Positions 26,488-35,678 are shown, counted from the first letter of the stretch. The stretch is DNA of 64,000 nt from an uncultured Blautia sp. (GCF_934424005.1 NZ_CAKRXI010000014.1:6464-70463), one strand, 5' to 3'. Program-made: numbers and translations. The notes: generated by a model not told the origin, from the sequence alone.

Positions 26488-26909
26488 AATATGTCCTCTC
26501 CGATTCCCATACGGACCAAAGTGAGCATCCGTGTGTAATCCTCTTTCAAATATAAATATCCCATCAGAGCCTCAAATCCTGTTGCTCTACGATAATCTGC
26601 CATCGTCGCATGTTTCGCCATTGTCGGAGAATGTGCATTACGCCCTCTCCGATAAACACTCAGTTCTTCCGGTGTCAGTTCCTCTTCAATGACTTCCATG
26701 ATCGCAGACTGTGCTCCAGCCTTTACGAGACTGCTCGCTTTTTTGTGAAGACGGTTTACCGGACAATTTCCCTTCTTAACAAGTATTGTCCGAATAATAA
26801 GTTCATAAACTCCATCTCCGATATATGCCAGTGTCAGCGGAGAATAACTCCGCAGATCCTGGTCTTCCAGATGAAATAGTTCCTTCAGCTGTATCAGATT
26901 CGTTTCCAT
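26484..26909 (-). CDS. mrnC: Mini-ribonuclease III
   Basis: 141 residues, RNase III catalytic domain without a dsRNA-binding domain; trims 23S rRNA precursor ends in Firmicutes. The core LTLAYIGDGVYELIIRTILV near residue 26 has the catalytic Asp and the following segment; HKKASSLVKAGAQSAIMEVIEEELTPEE and RRATGFEALMGYLYLKED complete the fold. It overlaps cysS by 16 bases and rlmB by 4, consistent with coupled translation. Confidence 0.95.
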   Translation of the reverse strand: METNLIQLKELFHLEDQDLRSYSPLTLAYIGDGVYELIIRTILVKKGNCPVNRLHKKASSLVKAGAQSAIMEVIEEELTPEELSVYRRGRNAHSPTMAKHATMADYRRATGFEALMGYLYLKEDYTRMLTLVRMGIGEDIL

Positions 26910-28303
26910 TTTACGCCCTCGCGAGTGTCTTTCAGCTCAATCCCCTTATCCAGGAGCAGACCTCTGATCTCGTCAGCTCTTGCAAAATCTTTAGCCTTTC
27001 TGGCCGCCTGACGCTCTGCGATCAGGTTTTCGATCTCTTCATCAAGGATTTCTTCTTTCTTCTCAAGAGTCAGTCCGAGAACATCACAGAGTTTTGTCAT
27101 AACTTCAAGTGTATGTCTTGCAAATTCTTTTGAGCTGTCTTCCTGTACATTGGTATTTGCAAATTTAACAAGCTCAAATACTGCTGCAAGTGCATCTGCT
27201 GTATTGAAATCATCATCCATGGATTCTTCAAATTTTGTTACAAATGCAGCTTCTTCCTGCATCAGTTTCTTCTCGTCCTCTGTTGCTTCCTGTACGGTTG
27301 CTGCTGCCTGACGGTCACGAAGTCTTGCTGCTGCTTCTGTAATTCTCTCAAGCGCATTTTTTGATGATTCCATCAGATCTGCACTGAAATTCAGCGGACT
27401 TCTGTAATGTGCATTCAGCATGAAGAAACGAAGCACCTGCAGATCATACTGCTCTCCGATCTCGCGAACTGTACGGAAGTTTCCGAGAGATTTTGACATC
27501 TTACGGTTATCGATATTCAGGAATGCATTGTGCATCCAGTATTTTGCAAATGGAACTCCATTGCAGCATTCACTCTGTGCAATCTCATTCTCATGATGAG
27601 GGAATACAAGGTCCTCACCACCGGCATGAATATCAATTTCATCACCCAGATATTTTTTGGACATAACGGAGCATTCAATATGCCATCCCGGTCTTCCGTC
27701 GCACCATGGAGATTTCCAGAACGGTTCCCCTTCTTTCTTTGGTTTCCAGAGTACGAAGTCAAGCGGATCTTCTTTCTGATCTTCACCGGATACCTGCAGG
27801 GAACGGAATCCTGACTGCAGATCATCCAGGTTCTTATGAGAAAGCTTACCGTATTCTTTGAACTTCTTTACACGGAAGTATACAGTACCATCGGCTACCG
27901 GATATGCATATCCTTTGTCAATCAGTGTCTGGATCATATCGATCATTCCGTCAATCTCCTGTGTTGCAAGCGGATGCGTCGTTGCCGGTTTTACATTCAT
28001 TCCAGCCATATCCTTCTTGCATTCGGCAATATAACGCTGTGAGATTTCCTCTGCGCTCACACCTTCTTCAATTGCTTTTTTGATGATTTTGTCATCTACA
28101 TCTGTAAAGTTGGATACATAATTCACCTCATATCCTTTGTATTCCAGATAACGTCGTACCGTATCAAAAATAATCATCGGTCTTGCATTTCCGATATGGA
28201 TCAGATTGTACACTGTTGGTCCGCACACATACATACGTACCTTTCCCTCTTCCAGAGGTACAAATTCTTCTTTTCTTCGTGACATTGTATTAAAAAGTTT
28301 CAT
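26894..28303 (-). CDS. cysS: Cysteinyl-tRNA synthetase
   Basis: 469-residue class I synthetase. HIGH-type signature YNLIHIGNARPMIIFDTVRRY near residue 33, KMSKS signature DNRKMSKSLGNFRTV near 270, zinc ligands CGPTVY and the later CSVMS and HAGGEDLVFPHHENEIAQSECC. It heads the cysS-mrnC-rlmB-sigH run; ispF lies 59 bases upstream. A full-length protein with no anomaly. Confidence 0.97.
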   Translation of the reverse strand: MKLFNTMSRRKEEFVPLEEGKVRMYVCGPTVYNLIHIGNARPMIIFDTVRRYLEYKGYEVNYVSNFTDVDDKIIKKAIEEGVSAEEISQRYIAECKKDMAGMNVKPATTHPLATQEIDGMIDMIQTLIDKGYAYPVADGTVYFRVKKFKEYGKLSHKNLDDLQSGFRSLQVSGEDQKEDPLDFVLWKPKKEGEPFWKSPWCDGRPGWHIECSVMSKKYLGDEIDIHAGGEDLVFPHHENEIAQSECCNGVPFAKYWMHNAFLNIDNRKMSKSLGNFRTVREIGEQYDLQVLRFFMLNAHYRSPLNFSADLMESSKNALERITEAAARLRDRQAAATVQEATEDEKKLMQEEAAFVTKFEESMDDDFNTADALAAVFELVKFANTNVQEDSSKEFARHTLEVMTKLCDVLGLTLEKKEEILDEEIENLIAERQAARKAKDFARADEIRGLLLDKGIELKDTREGVKWKRI

Positions 28304-28362
28304 GTCTCTTTCCTCCGATATATTACTTCTTAACAGAATCCCAGAAAACTGTTCCCTGCAGA

Positions 28363-28842
28363 TCAGTCCTGTTTCTCGATAAGAAGGCAGATTGCCTGAG
28401 AAGCAATCCCTTCTCCTCTTCCGGTAAATCCGAGTCCTTCTTCTGTCGTTGCCTTTATATTGATCTTTGATTCCGGAATTCCAAGTGCATCTGCCATATT
28501 TTTGCGCATCTGCGGAATATGTGGTGCCATTTTCGGCTTCTGTGCAATCACTGTTGCATCAATGTTTCCTACTGCATATCCCTGCTTCCTAAGCAGTTCC
28601 GCCACATGAACCAGCAGTTTAATACTGGAAATCCCCTTATAAGCCGGATCTGTATCTGGAAAATGTTTGCCGATGTCTCCAAGTGCAGCGGCTCCAAGCA
28701 ATGCATCCATGACTGCATGGATCAATACATCTGCATCAGAATGTCCAAGGAGTCCCTTTTCCCACGGAATATCTACTCCACCCAGGATCAGTTTCCGTCC
28801 TTCCGTCAGTTTATGAACGTCATAACCCATTCCAACTCTCAT
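28363..28842 (-). CDS. ispF: 2-C-methyl-D-erythritol 2,4-cyclodiphosphate synthase
   Basis: Fifth enzyme of the MEP isoprenoid pathway. 159 residues starting [12 protein letters not shown] (metal ligands Asp-His), [32 protein letters not shown] (third metal His and the family core), and [19 protein letters not shown] near the end. An ATG at 28848 overlaps the upstream gene as ATGA, but the AAGGAG site is only three bases from it; it is well spaced (seven bases) from the ATG at 28842, so I choose that start. Confidence 0.95.
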   Translation of the reverse strand: MRVGMGYDVHKLTEGRKLILGGVDIPWEKGLLGHSDADVLIHAVMDALLGAAALGDIGKHFPDTDPAYKGISSIKLLVHVAELLRKQGYAVGNIDATVIAQKPKMAPHIPQMRKNMADALGIPESKINIKATTEEGLGFTGRGEGIASQAICLLIEKQD

Positions 28843-28844
28843 AA

Positions 28845-29531
28845 TCATTCTCCTTCTGCCTGACCGGCAACACCAGACCGTAGCAATGCATACATCAGTT
28901 TCTCACAGGTATCCGGATCTCCTTCTTTGATCTGTGTCTCTGATATCTTTCTTTCGGTCAGATATGTATCACTGCTGTTCACTCTTATTGCTCCGGAAAG
29001 GTTCAGTTCTGTCGGCGCGTTTGCAAAAATATCCGTATCTGCATATACGGCAATTGGTGCTTCCGCGGCTATCATTTTTTTCTGACCATTCCAGACCATC
29101 TCTGCTTCTGTAGATACAAAGCCTTCAGCACTTGCTGCTGTGGGGACGGAAATAAAAGGAATTTTATATTGAAAAGCCACATACCTGCTGATATCGTGCA
29201 CAGTACCCGAACCAACAGCCAGAATCAGATCAATATCCTCATCCATATAGTTCTCAACAATTTCGATTGCATGCTGATCTGCCTGAAGATCATCCGCATC
29301 CAGAACCAGAACCTGACATCGGTCAAAAATATCTTCCATAAGTTTCTCCGTTGCCTTACACGTATTTGTGTCACAGATCAGAAGCGGAGATATATATTCT
29401 TTAAGAAATCCCTCTGACATAGCTTCTTCAAGCGCATTTACAGCTCCTGGTTCAATCAGTATTTCCTTTATTTCATGGTGCATTTTCCCGTCCCCGCAAG
29501 GTCGGGCAAAGTCATCTGCATCGACTCGCAT
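28845..29531 (-). CDS. Truncated sn-glycerol-1-phosphate-dehydrogenase-like protein
   Basis: 228 residues matching the NAD-binding half of AraM/EgsA-type dehydrogenases (about 390 residues full size). Recognisable: [20 protein letters not shown], the nucleotide-binding [17 protein letters not shown] near residue 135 and [12 protein letters not shown]. The Asp that normally binds metal in the MDGF motif reads AEGF here. After [12 protein letters not shown] near 175 the sequence jumps to [11 protein letters not shown] and then [14 protein letters not shown], which resembles a later helix; the whole C-terminal metal-binding domain with its two His ligands is missing. So it is either a remnant or a repurposed domain. 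AGGAGGAGAGAAATAA precedes its ATG. Confidence 0.75.
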   Translation of the reverse strand: MRVDADDFARPCGDGKMHHEIKEILIEPGAVNALEEAMSEGFLKEYISPLLICDTNTCKATEKLMEDIFDRCQVLVLDADDLQADQHAIEIVENYMDEDIDLILAVGSGTVHDISRYVAFQYKIPFISVPTAASAEGFVSTEAEMVWNGQKKMIAAEAPIAVYADTDIFANAPTELNLSGAIRVNSSDTYLTERKISETQIKEGDPDTCEKLMYALLRSGVAGQAEGE

Positions 29532-29672
29532 TTATTTCTCTCCTCCTGTATTTACTGTCATCTGCCATCATTCAGCACTGTCATGTCAGCAGACAAAAAA
29601 CCTATTTTATTACAATCTGTTATTATACATGATTTTCCGGAAAAAATCAACGAAAGCCATCGTACACAGCAA

Positions 29673-31121
29673 CTACAGATTCAGATAATTATAGACAACT
29701 CTGGATATGTTTCGAATGTTGGCGATTGCATTGGACGCATTCTCCGACATCACACACAGAATATATGTTGTTTTTGTTCCATATACAATTGCGATATCAT
29801 GCTGGTCTTCATCCGTCTCACCGGTCTTATTAGCAGTTGGAACGTCTACACCAAGTCCTTCCGGAATCTTAGATGTATTCTGCTGATTTTTCAGGAGATC
29901 CAACATCTCTTCTGATGCCTCTTTGCTCACACATTCTCCTCTGTAGATCCGTTCAAGAAGTTTTCCACAGTCTGTAACTGTTGTCTGATTATGCCCACCA
30001 AGTGTAATGAGTTTCGATGCTGACGGATGCAGTGTGCTCTGATAACTGGTCTTCGTATATCCCTCTTTTTTCAGATATTTATTTACCTGTTTTGCCCCAT
30101 CTATAAAATCATATGTATCTGACTGCAATCTTCCCAGTTCATTACAGGATTCATTATCGCTGACCGTGATCATGTTCCACAGAAGTGTATTCACTTTGTC
30201 CTGTACTTTTGTATTATCCACTGTTGTTTTCATCTGTGCAGCTTCATTTTTCAGAACATCATCCATATCCTGATATGTTTTTGCCATAACAAATGCTTTG
30301 ATCAGACTTGCCGAGTATAATGGTTTATCATTCAGTGCAAAATCTTCATTACTCTCAAGATCTTTTACATAAACACTCCATTCCCCGTCATATCCGGAAA
30401 TCATGGCTTCCAGCTGTGGTTTCAACGTATCGATACCAAGATTTTCCAGACCGGTCACCTTGCCAGTCTCATCTACCGGAAATCCATCTTCTGTCATGCC
30501 GGCTTCCTGCACCAGCACTCCATTTGTTCCTCCAAAATAATAAAGCCCAGAAAACTTCTGTCCGTTCGAAGTCATTTCCAATTCATGTGTTCCCGGTTCC
30601 GTGACCATTTTGCCATTTTCGTCAAAATAATAATAACCGTCATAGGTTGTTTTATCGACCGTATAATTACTGATATAGCGCACCTGCGGTGCTGCCGTCA
30701 GTTTACCCAGATTATTGACCATATAGTATCCGTCAAATTCCACTGGCTCTTCTGCATTATCTGGATTTTCTGAGCAGCTGAGTTTTGTGAGCTTCACCAT
30801 ATGTGAACTGCCAGCCTGAAAGCAGCCACTTTCATCATGATAATAAAAGCCATCCAAAACGGTTCCATCTATTTTGACATGATCAAAATAATGAACTGCT
30901 GCTGTATCGTCCTTACTTCCATCATCTTTCAGACAGTAAAATCCATCACTTTTCATCAGATACTTTTCTGAACCATCATTGATCGGACGAATCTGTGCTT
31001 CATCCGTTACAGAAAGCATGCTGCTTGCCGATACCGGCAGTATCCCTGACATTCCCAATGTTATTACAGTCAGTCCAGCTGTCAAAAATTTCCATCTTCT
31101 CAAACTGTTTCCAGTTTTCAT
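29673..31121 (-). CDS. Secreted beta-lactamase-like serine hydrolase with cell-wall-binding-type repeats
   Basis: 482 residues. A signal peptide (MKTGNSLRRWKFLTAGLTVI...), four short repeats resembling choline/glucan-binding modules (each DG-Y/F-YY followed by G, e.g. DGYYYFDENGKMV at about 161), then a class A beta-lactamase/transpeptidase-like domain from about residue 225: SxxK at 272-275 (SLIK), SDN at 321-323, KTG at 432-434. The deacylating Glu of true class A beta-lactamases is not apparent, so a PBP-like or esterase role in the wall is as likely as antibiotic hydrolysis. Strong own promoter with a palindrome at the start site. Confidence 0.85.
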   Translation of the reverse strand: MKTGNSLRRWKFLTAGLTVITLGMSGILPVSASSMLSVTDEAQIRPINDGSEKYLMKSDGFYCLKDDGSKDDTAAVHYFDHVKIDGTVLDGFYYHDESGCFQAGSSHMVKLTKLSCSENPDNAEEPVEFDGYYMVNNLGKLTAAPQVRYISNYTVDKTTYDGYYYFDENGKMVTEPGTHELEMTSNGQKFSGLYYFGGTNGVLVQEAGMTEDGFPVDETGKVTGLENLGIDTLKPQLEAMISGYDGEWSVYVKDLESNEDFALNDKPLYSASLIKAFVMAKTYQDMDDVLKNEAAQMKTTVDNTKVQDKVNTLLWNMITVSDNESCNELGRLQSDTYDFIDGAKQVNKYLKKEGYTKTSYQSTLHPSASKLITLGGHNQTTVTDCGKLLERIYRGECVSKEASEEMLDLLKNQQNTSKIPEGLGVDVPTANKTGETDEDQHDIAIVYGTKTTYILCVMSENASNAIANIRNISRVVYNYLNL

Positions 31122-31193
31122 GTATTTCTCCTTTTTTGTATATTCTTTCTGATGCTTTGTTCACAGTATTTTCAATCTCTTCTGCATCTTCTT

Positions 31194-31209
31194 TTCAATA
31201 GTAATTGAA
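31194..31209. promoter_or_regulatory. Operator-like palindrome at the serine hydrolase start site
   Basis: TTCAAT-AGTA-ATTGAA, a perfect 6-4-6 palindrome covering the predicted transcription start. It does not resemble the BlaI/MecI box (TACA/TGTA). Confidence 0.5.
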
Positions 31210-31212
31210 CAT

Positions 31213-31240
31213 AGTATACCTGATATTTTCTTTCTGTCAA
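31213..31240 (-). promoter_or_regulatory. Promoter of the serine hydrolase gene
   Basis: Minus strand TTGACA (31240-31235), 16 bases, TATACT (31218-31213); start expected near 31206, about 85 bases before the ATG. Confidence 0.8.
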
Positions 31241-31284
31241 GCAGACATATTTTGTCAGATTCCCGGCATCTTCTTTCTACCAGT

Positions 31285-33645
31285 TTATTTCTTTTCTTCC
31301 CTTTTCCAGAAAGCTCCAAGCTGCTGTTCTACATTTTCCAGAATGCAGACAGCCGCATCATTCCATTCTCGGGGAAACAGCATCCTGTAGTCCCGACCTG
31401 TAAATCTTTCATCCATCAGAAGAATCGTCCCCCTGTCTTTTCTGGTCCGTATGACTCTGCCTGCTGCCTGTAATACTTTGTTCATTCCGGGATAACGATA
31501 CGCATAATCAAACCCCTGCTCTCCTTTTGCATCATAATATTCTTTCAGGATTTCGCGCTCACAACTCACCTGTGGCAGACCAGTTCCAATGACAGCCGCT
31601 CCGATCAGACGATTTCCGATCAGGTCGATTCCTTCTGAAAAAATTCCTCCCATCACACAGAAACCGACAAGCGTATCTGCACTTTCTTCTGTAAATTCTT
31701 CAAGAAATTCCTCTCTTTCTCTTTCCGTCATTGAAGCATGCTGACAGATACATCTCACCCATCCCGAGGAAAATTCCTCCTGATAAACCTGCCATACATC
31801 ATCCATCAGCTTATAAGATGGAAAAAACACCATATAATTTCCTTTTTTCTGCCAGCTCATTCTTGCAATATATTCCGCGATCTTTCGGTATTCCTCATAT
31901 CCTCTTCTGGTATACCGACTGCTCACATCCCTGCAGATCAAAAGGCATCTGTTTTTCTGTTCAAACGGAGATTCCACATACATCCCAAAATTTTCTTTCC
32001 TGGTACTTAACATCCTGCTGTAATATTTGAGCGGCAGCAAAGTCGCAGAAAAAAATACCGTGCTGATTCCTTTATCCAGACATTTCTGCAGATTTCCCGC
32101 AGGATTGACGCAAAACAGCTTCATATAAAATCTGCCATCTTCTCCGACTGCCGTATAGACTACATAGTTTTCATCCACCAGTTCTGATATATTCAAAAAA
32201 TCCCGCACTGTGAAATAAAAATCAAGAATCCCATCCGTCACTTCCTGTGTCGGCGGTTCTTCCAAAAGCTGATCCATCTCTCCCTGTACAGACAGAAGAC
32301 TGATTGGAAGTACCCCCGCATTTTCCTGTACCTTCCAGGAATCACATCCATTCTGCAATTCTTTAAGCTGACTGACCACTTTTCCAAGCTTCTTCCACAG
32401 TTTCTGACTGTAGGGTTTTATAAATTTTCGTATTTGTATTGTATCTTCAAGGCAGATTGATGCACTGTACATCTCACGACCTCTTTCTACAAGATTATGG
32501 GCCTCGTCTATCAGAAACAGGTATTTACCAGATATATTTTCTCCGAAAAATCTTTTCAGATATACATTCGGATCAAACACATAATTATAATCGCAGATAA
32601 CTGCATCCATCCAGACAGACAGATCCAGACTCATTTCAAACGGACATACCTGCCATTTTTCTGCCTGTCGAAGAATCGTTTCCCTGTCAAACGACTGCTC
32701 GTTTGTCCACAATTCATATACTGCATCATTGATTCTGTCATAATGCCCCTTCGCATAAGGACATGTCTCTGGATTGCATTCTGGTTTTTCGCAGAAGCAA
32801 AGCTTCTCTTTCGCTGTGATCGTAACTGTCTTAAAAAGTAACCCGTTCTTTCTCAGAATTTCAAATGCATCCTGTGCAACAGTCCTTGTAATCGTCCTGG
32901 CCGTCAAATAAAAAAGTGTTTCCGCTTTTCCCTCTCCAATTGAACGGACCGCCGGAAAAACAGCTGACATCGTTTTACCAACACCAGTCGGCGCCTGAAT
33001 AAAAATCTGTTCTTTTCTGGAAATTGCATGGTAAATCCCCGCAACCATCTCTTTCTGTCCTTTTCGATAAATAAATGGAAATTCCAGTTTTTCCATCGAC
33101 CGATTTCGTTCCTCTCGCCATTTCATCTGATAAGAAAGCCATTTGTGATAAGAATCCAACAGTCTCTGGTACCAGCTCTCCAGTTCTTCCCTGGTCATCG
33201 TTTCCCTGAAACGCTTGATCATCTCCGTATCCAAATGTGCATACGTCATCTGAACATCAATCTCTTCCAATCCATGATCATCCAGATAGATCCAGGCATA
33301 GCAGAGCGCCTGTGCACGATGTACCAGGACCGGTTCCGCAAGCAGTTCCAGATTCTTGTACACACCTTTGATCTCATCAATGCAGATTTTCTCGTTCTGC
33401 GTAAAAATTCCGTCTGCACGTCCTTCCACCCGCAGGATCAAATCCTCATATTCTGTGTCTTTTTTCAGTGAAACTTCGGCCTGATAGTGGCTTCCCATCT
33501 GCTTCTGGATTTTTCGGTGCAGACGGCTTCCTTTCAGCATTGCTTCTTTATCGCCTGCTGTGCCGCCACTTTCCAGATCACCATTTCTTAATATAAACTC
33601 TACCAGGTTACGAACCGAAATACGGATTACCGGTTTTTCCATCAT
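31285..33645 (-). CDS. RecB-type nuclease fused to XPD/DinG-like helicase
   Basis: 786 residues. Residues 1-170 carry a PD-(D/E)xK nuclease core: VEGRAD78 then ID-E91-I-K93, and HRAQALCYAW (QxxxY), the RecB/Cas4-like pattern. From about 195 an SF2 helicase begins: QAPTGVGKTMS (Walker A), cysteines CFCEKPECNPETCP and CPFEMS spaced for a [4Fe-4S] cluster, FLIDEAHNLVERG (DEAH), and QAAGRVIRTRKDRG (motif VI). XPD/DinG enzymes unwind 5' to 3' and act on replication/repair intermediates, so DNA repair is likely. Start ATG-ATG at 33645; the second ATG (33642) is possible. Confidence 0.9.
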   Translation of the reverse strand: MMEKPVIRISVRNLVEFILRNGDLESGGTAGDKEAMLKGSRLHRKIQKQMGSHYQAEVSLKKDTEYEDLILRVEGRADGIFTQNEKICIDEIKGVYKNLELLAEPVLVHRAQALCYAWIYLDDHGLEEIDVQMTYAHLDTEMIKRFRETMTREELESWYQRLLDSYHKWLSYQMKWREERNRSMEKLEFPFIYRKGQKEMVAGIYHAISRKEQIFIQAPTGVGKTMSAVFPAVRSIGEGKAETLFYLTARTITRTVAQDAFEILRKNGLLFKTVTITAKEKLCFCEKPECNPETCPYAKGHYDRINDAVYELWTNEQSFDRETILRQAEKWQVCPFEMSLDLSVWMDAVICDYNYVFDPNVYLKRFFGENISGKYLFLIDEAHNLVERGREMYSASICLEDTIQIRKFIKPYSQKLWKKLGKVVSQLKELQNGCDSWKVQENAGVLPISLLSVQGEMDQLLEEPPTQEVTDGILDFYFTVRDFLNISELVDENYVVYTAVGEDGRFYMKLFCVNPAGNLQKCLDKGISTVFFSATLLPLKYYSRMLSTRKENFGMYVESPFEQKNRCLLICRDVSSRYTRRGYEEYRKIAEYIARMSWQKKGNYMVFFPSYKLMDDVWQVYQEEFSSGWVRCICQHASMTEREREEFLEEFTEESADTLVGFCVMGGIFSEGIDLIGNRLIGAAVIGTGLPQVSCEREILKEYYDAKGEQGFDYAYRYPGMNKVLQAAGRVIRTRKDRGTILLMDERFTGRDYRMLFPREWNDAAVCILENVEQQLGAFWKREEKK

Positions 33646-33704
33646 TCTCCTGCCTTCTATAAAAATGCTGCCATTCCTAAAGCCAGCTCAGTATCTTATT
33701 ACAC

Positions 33705-33739
33705 AAAAAGGCGCATACCCGTTCCCGGAATACGCGCCC
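33705..33739 (-). terminator. Terminator of the HPr-like gene
   Basis: GGCGC-GTAT pairs with GTATGCGCC around CCGGGAACG, then TTTTTG on the minus strand, 19 bases past the stop. Confidence 0.9.
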
Positions 33740-33757
33740 CTGTTTACTGTTCACCTA

Positions 33758-33985
33758 TTATGCTACAGCAAATTTTGCCATTACTTCATTAAATCTCTGA
33801 CTCTCACCATAGCATCTTACTGTAAGTTCTCTGGTAAGATCCATGCTCAGAATACCTAAAAGAGATTTGGCATCAATAATAATTCTGTTATAGGAAATGT
33901 CGATATCAAAATCGCATTTGGTGGCTTCATTTACAAATTCCTTTACATCTTCCGTCGCATTTAATCTAATATGTCTTTCAACCAT
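33758..33985 (-). CDS. HPr-like regulatory protein lacking the catalytic histidine (Crh-like)
   Basis: 75 residues of the HPr fold. In true HPr a GLHARPA loop holds phospho-accepting His15. Here the loop reads RLNATEDVKEF, so Asn9 occupies that place and the following Arg is absent. The HPr kinase site region is retained as AKS41LLGILSMDL, with Ser where HPr has Ser46. This is the residue pattern of Bacillus Crh, which cannot carry PTS phosphate but joins CcpA in carbon catabolite control once phosphorylated on Ser46. Whether Ser41 is a kinase target is inference. A CAGGAGGATAAGCAT ribosome site leads; it is a single gene. Confidence 0.85.
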   Translation of the reverse strand: MVERHIRLNATEDVKEFVNEATKCDFDIDISYNRIIIDAKSLLGILSMDLTRELTVRCYGESQRFNEVMAKFAVA

Positions 33986-34016
33986 ATGCTTATCCTCCTG
34001 TATCAGACTTTAGGCG

Positions 34017-34046
34017 TATTTTGTCACTACGAGGAGAATTTGTCAA
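34017..34046 (-). promoter_or_regulatory. Promoter of the HPr-like gene
   Basis: Minus strand TTGACA (34046-34041), 18 bases, AAAATA (34022-34017). The -35 is perfect, the -10 weak. Confidence 0.55.
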
Positions 34047-34165
34047 CAGACTTAAAATTTTATTCATATTTTTCAATAAATTTCATAATTTTGAATTTCT
34101 ATAGCACAAATTTTTGTGATTTTTTCTAGTGGAATTCTATCATATTTGAACAAAATTTGAAAGAG

Positions 34166-34197
34166 AAAAAGATCCGGTTCGGCGCCGGATCTTTCTT
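34166..34197 (-). terminator. Terminator after lysC
   Basis: AAAGATCCGG and CCGGATCTTT around GCGCCGAA on the minus strand, then TTTTCTCTTT. It lies about 20 bases past the lysC stop. Confidence 0.9.
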
Positions 34198-34217
34198 TTT
34201 ATTCCGATTTTTCTTAT

Positions 34218-35537
34218 TTACATCTGTGTCAAAACAAAAATATCATAAATTGCTTTTACAGCTGTTTCGAAATCTCTGTTTTCCACACCAATGATAATAT
34301 TCAACTCACTGGATCCCTGATCGATCATTTTAACATTAACATGGGCATGTGCCAGTGCAGAAAATACACGTCCTGCAGTACCTCTCTGAGATTTCATTCC
34401 ACGTCCTACCACCGCGATCAGTGCAAGATCGGACTCCATTTCCACAAAATCCGGCTGTACTGCACGATGAATACCTGCGATTACCTGCTGTTCTTTTTCT
34501 TCAAACTCATCCTGATGAACATATATCGTCATCGTATCGATTCCGGATGGAACATGTTCAAAGTTGATTCCCTGATCTTCAAATACCTGAAGAACTTTTC
34601 TTCCAAAACCAACTTCACTGTTCATCATGGACTTTTCAATATTGATCGAACAGAAACCTTTTTTGCCTGCAATACCTGTAATCACATATTTCGGCTTGCG
34701 GCAGGTACTCTCTACAATAAACGTTCCCTTGTCTTCCGGACGGTTTGTGTTACGGATATTGATCGGAATACCTTCTTTACGAACCGGGAAGATTGCATCT
34801 TCATGAAGAACAGTTGCTCCCATATAAGAAAGCTCTCGAAGCTCCCGATATGTGATAGTCTCGATCACTGCCGGGTTCTCAACGATTCTCGGATCTGTTA
34901 CCAGGAATCCGGAAACATCTGTCCAGTTTTCATAAATATCTGCATGAATTGCTTTTGCCACCAGAGAACCTGTAACATCAGAACCGCCTCTTGAAAACGT
35001 CTTAACAGTTCCATCTTCCATTCCACCATAAAATCCTGGAATAACAGCTCTTTCGCATTTCTGAAGTCGTTTGGCAAGAAGTTTGTCAGTCTTATCGGCA
35101 TCGAAATTTCCGTTTTTGTCAAATCGAATAACTGTCGCAGAATCAATAAACTCATATCCAAGGTATGCAGCCATTACTTTACCATTGAGAAATTCTCCAC
35201 GGGATGCAGCATACTCATTTCCTGCATGTGCCTTAAAATCTGCTTCAATCTGCCTGAATTCCTCTTCAAGAGAAAGATCCAGATTCAGTCCTTTAATGAT
35301 TTCATAAAAGCGGTTTTTGATTTCTGTAAGAATATCGCTGAAATCTTCACCTGCTTCTGCTTTGTCATAACATGCATATAAAAGATCTGTTACCTTTGTA
35401 TCTGCGGAAAATCTTTTACCCGGTGCGGACGGTACCACATAACGTCTGCTCTCCTCGCTTCTGATAATGTCTCCAACCTTCTGAAACTGTTCCGCATTGG
35501 CCAGAGAGCTTCCTCCAAATTTTACAACCTTTTTCAT
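34218..35537 (-). CDS. lysC: Aspartate kinase
   Basis: Phosphorylates aspartate, the entry to lysine, threonine and methionine. About 439 residues: VVKFGGSSLANAEQFQKVG (kinase start), TFSRGGSDVTGSLVAKAI (catalytic core near residue 190), and two C-terminal ACT domains (ISMEKSMMNSEVGFG-type region and LALIAVVGRGMKSQRGTAGRVFSAL). A GTG at 35552 is in frame; the ATG at 35537 gives the canonical MKKVVKFGGSS. No lysine riboswitch is seen in the roughly 80-base leader, so feedback control is expected through the ACT domains. Confidence 0.95.
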   Translation of the reverse strand: MKKVVKFGGSSLANAEQFQKVGDIIRSEESRRYVVPSAPGKRFSADTKVTDLLYACYDKAEAGEDFSDILTEIKNRFYEIIKGLNLDLSLEEEFRQIEADFKAHAGNEYAASRGEFLNGKVMAAYLGYEFIDSATVIRFDKNGNFDADKTDKLLAKRLQKCERAVIPGFYGGMEDGTVKTFSRGGSDVTGSLVAKAIHADIYENWTDVSGFLVTDPRIVENPAVIETITYRELRELSYMGATVLHEDAIFPVRKEGIPINIRNTNRPEDKGTFIVESTCRKPKYVITGIAGKKGFCSINIEKSMMNSEVGFGRKVLQVFEDQGINFEHVPSGIDTMTIYVHQDEFEEKEQQVIAGIHRAVQPDFVEMESDLALIAVVGRGMKSQRGTAGRVFSALAHAHVNVKMIDQGSSELNIIIGVENRDFETAVKAIYDIFVLTQM

Positions 35538-35624
35538 AATAATACTTCTCACCCTTCTGTTTTCCTGCCGCTGTCACATTCCCTCACAGCAGTTTTTTCT
35601 TTTCAGTCAGAAAATCTGTCTTTT

Positions 35625-35653
35625 ATTGTATTGAAAAACACAGGGATTTGCAA
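35625..35653 (-). promoter_or_regulatory. Promoter of lysC
   Basis: Minus strand TTGCAA (35653-35648), 17 bases, TACAAT (35630-35625); start near 35618. The leader contains CTGCTGT...ACAGCGGCAG, an imperfect hairpin of unknown role. Confidence 0.75.
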
Positions 35654-35678
35654 GTATTTCTTTATAAAAAACTAATTT

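Noticed and set aside
31194..31209. BlaI/MecI operator for the beta-lactamase-like gene
   Set aside because: The palindrome is TTCAAT/ATTGAA and lacks the TACA/TGTA arms of BlaI boxes.
35538..35618. Lysine riboswitch before lysC
   Set aside because: The leader is only about 80 bases and lacks the lysine-class core; only a weak hairpin is present.
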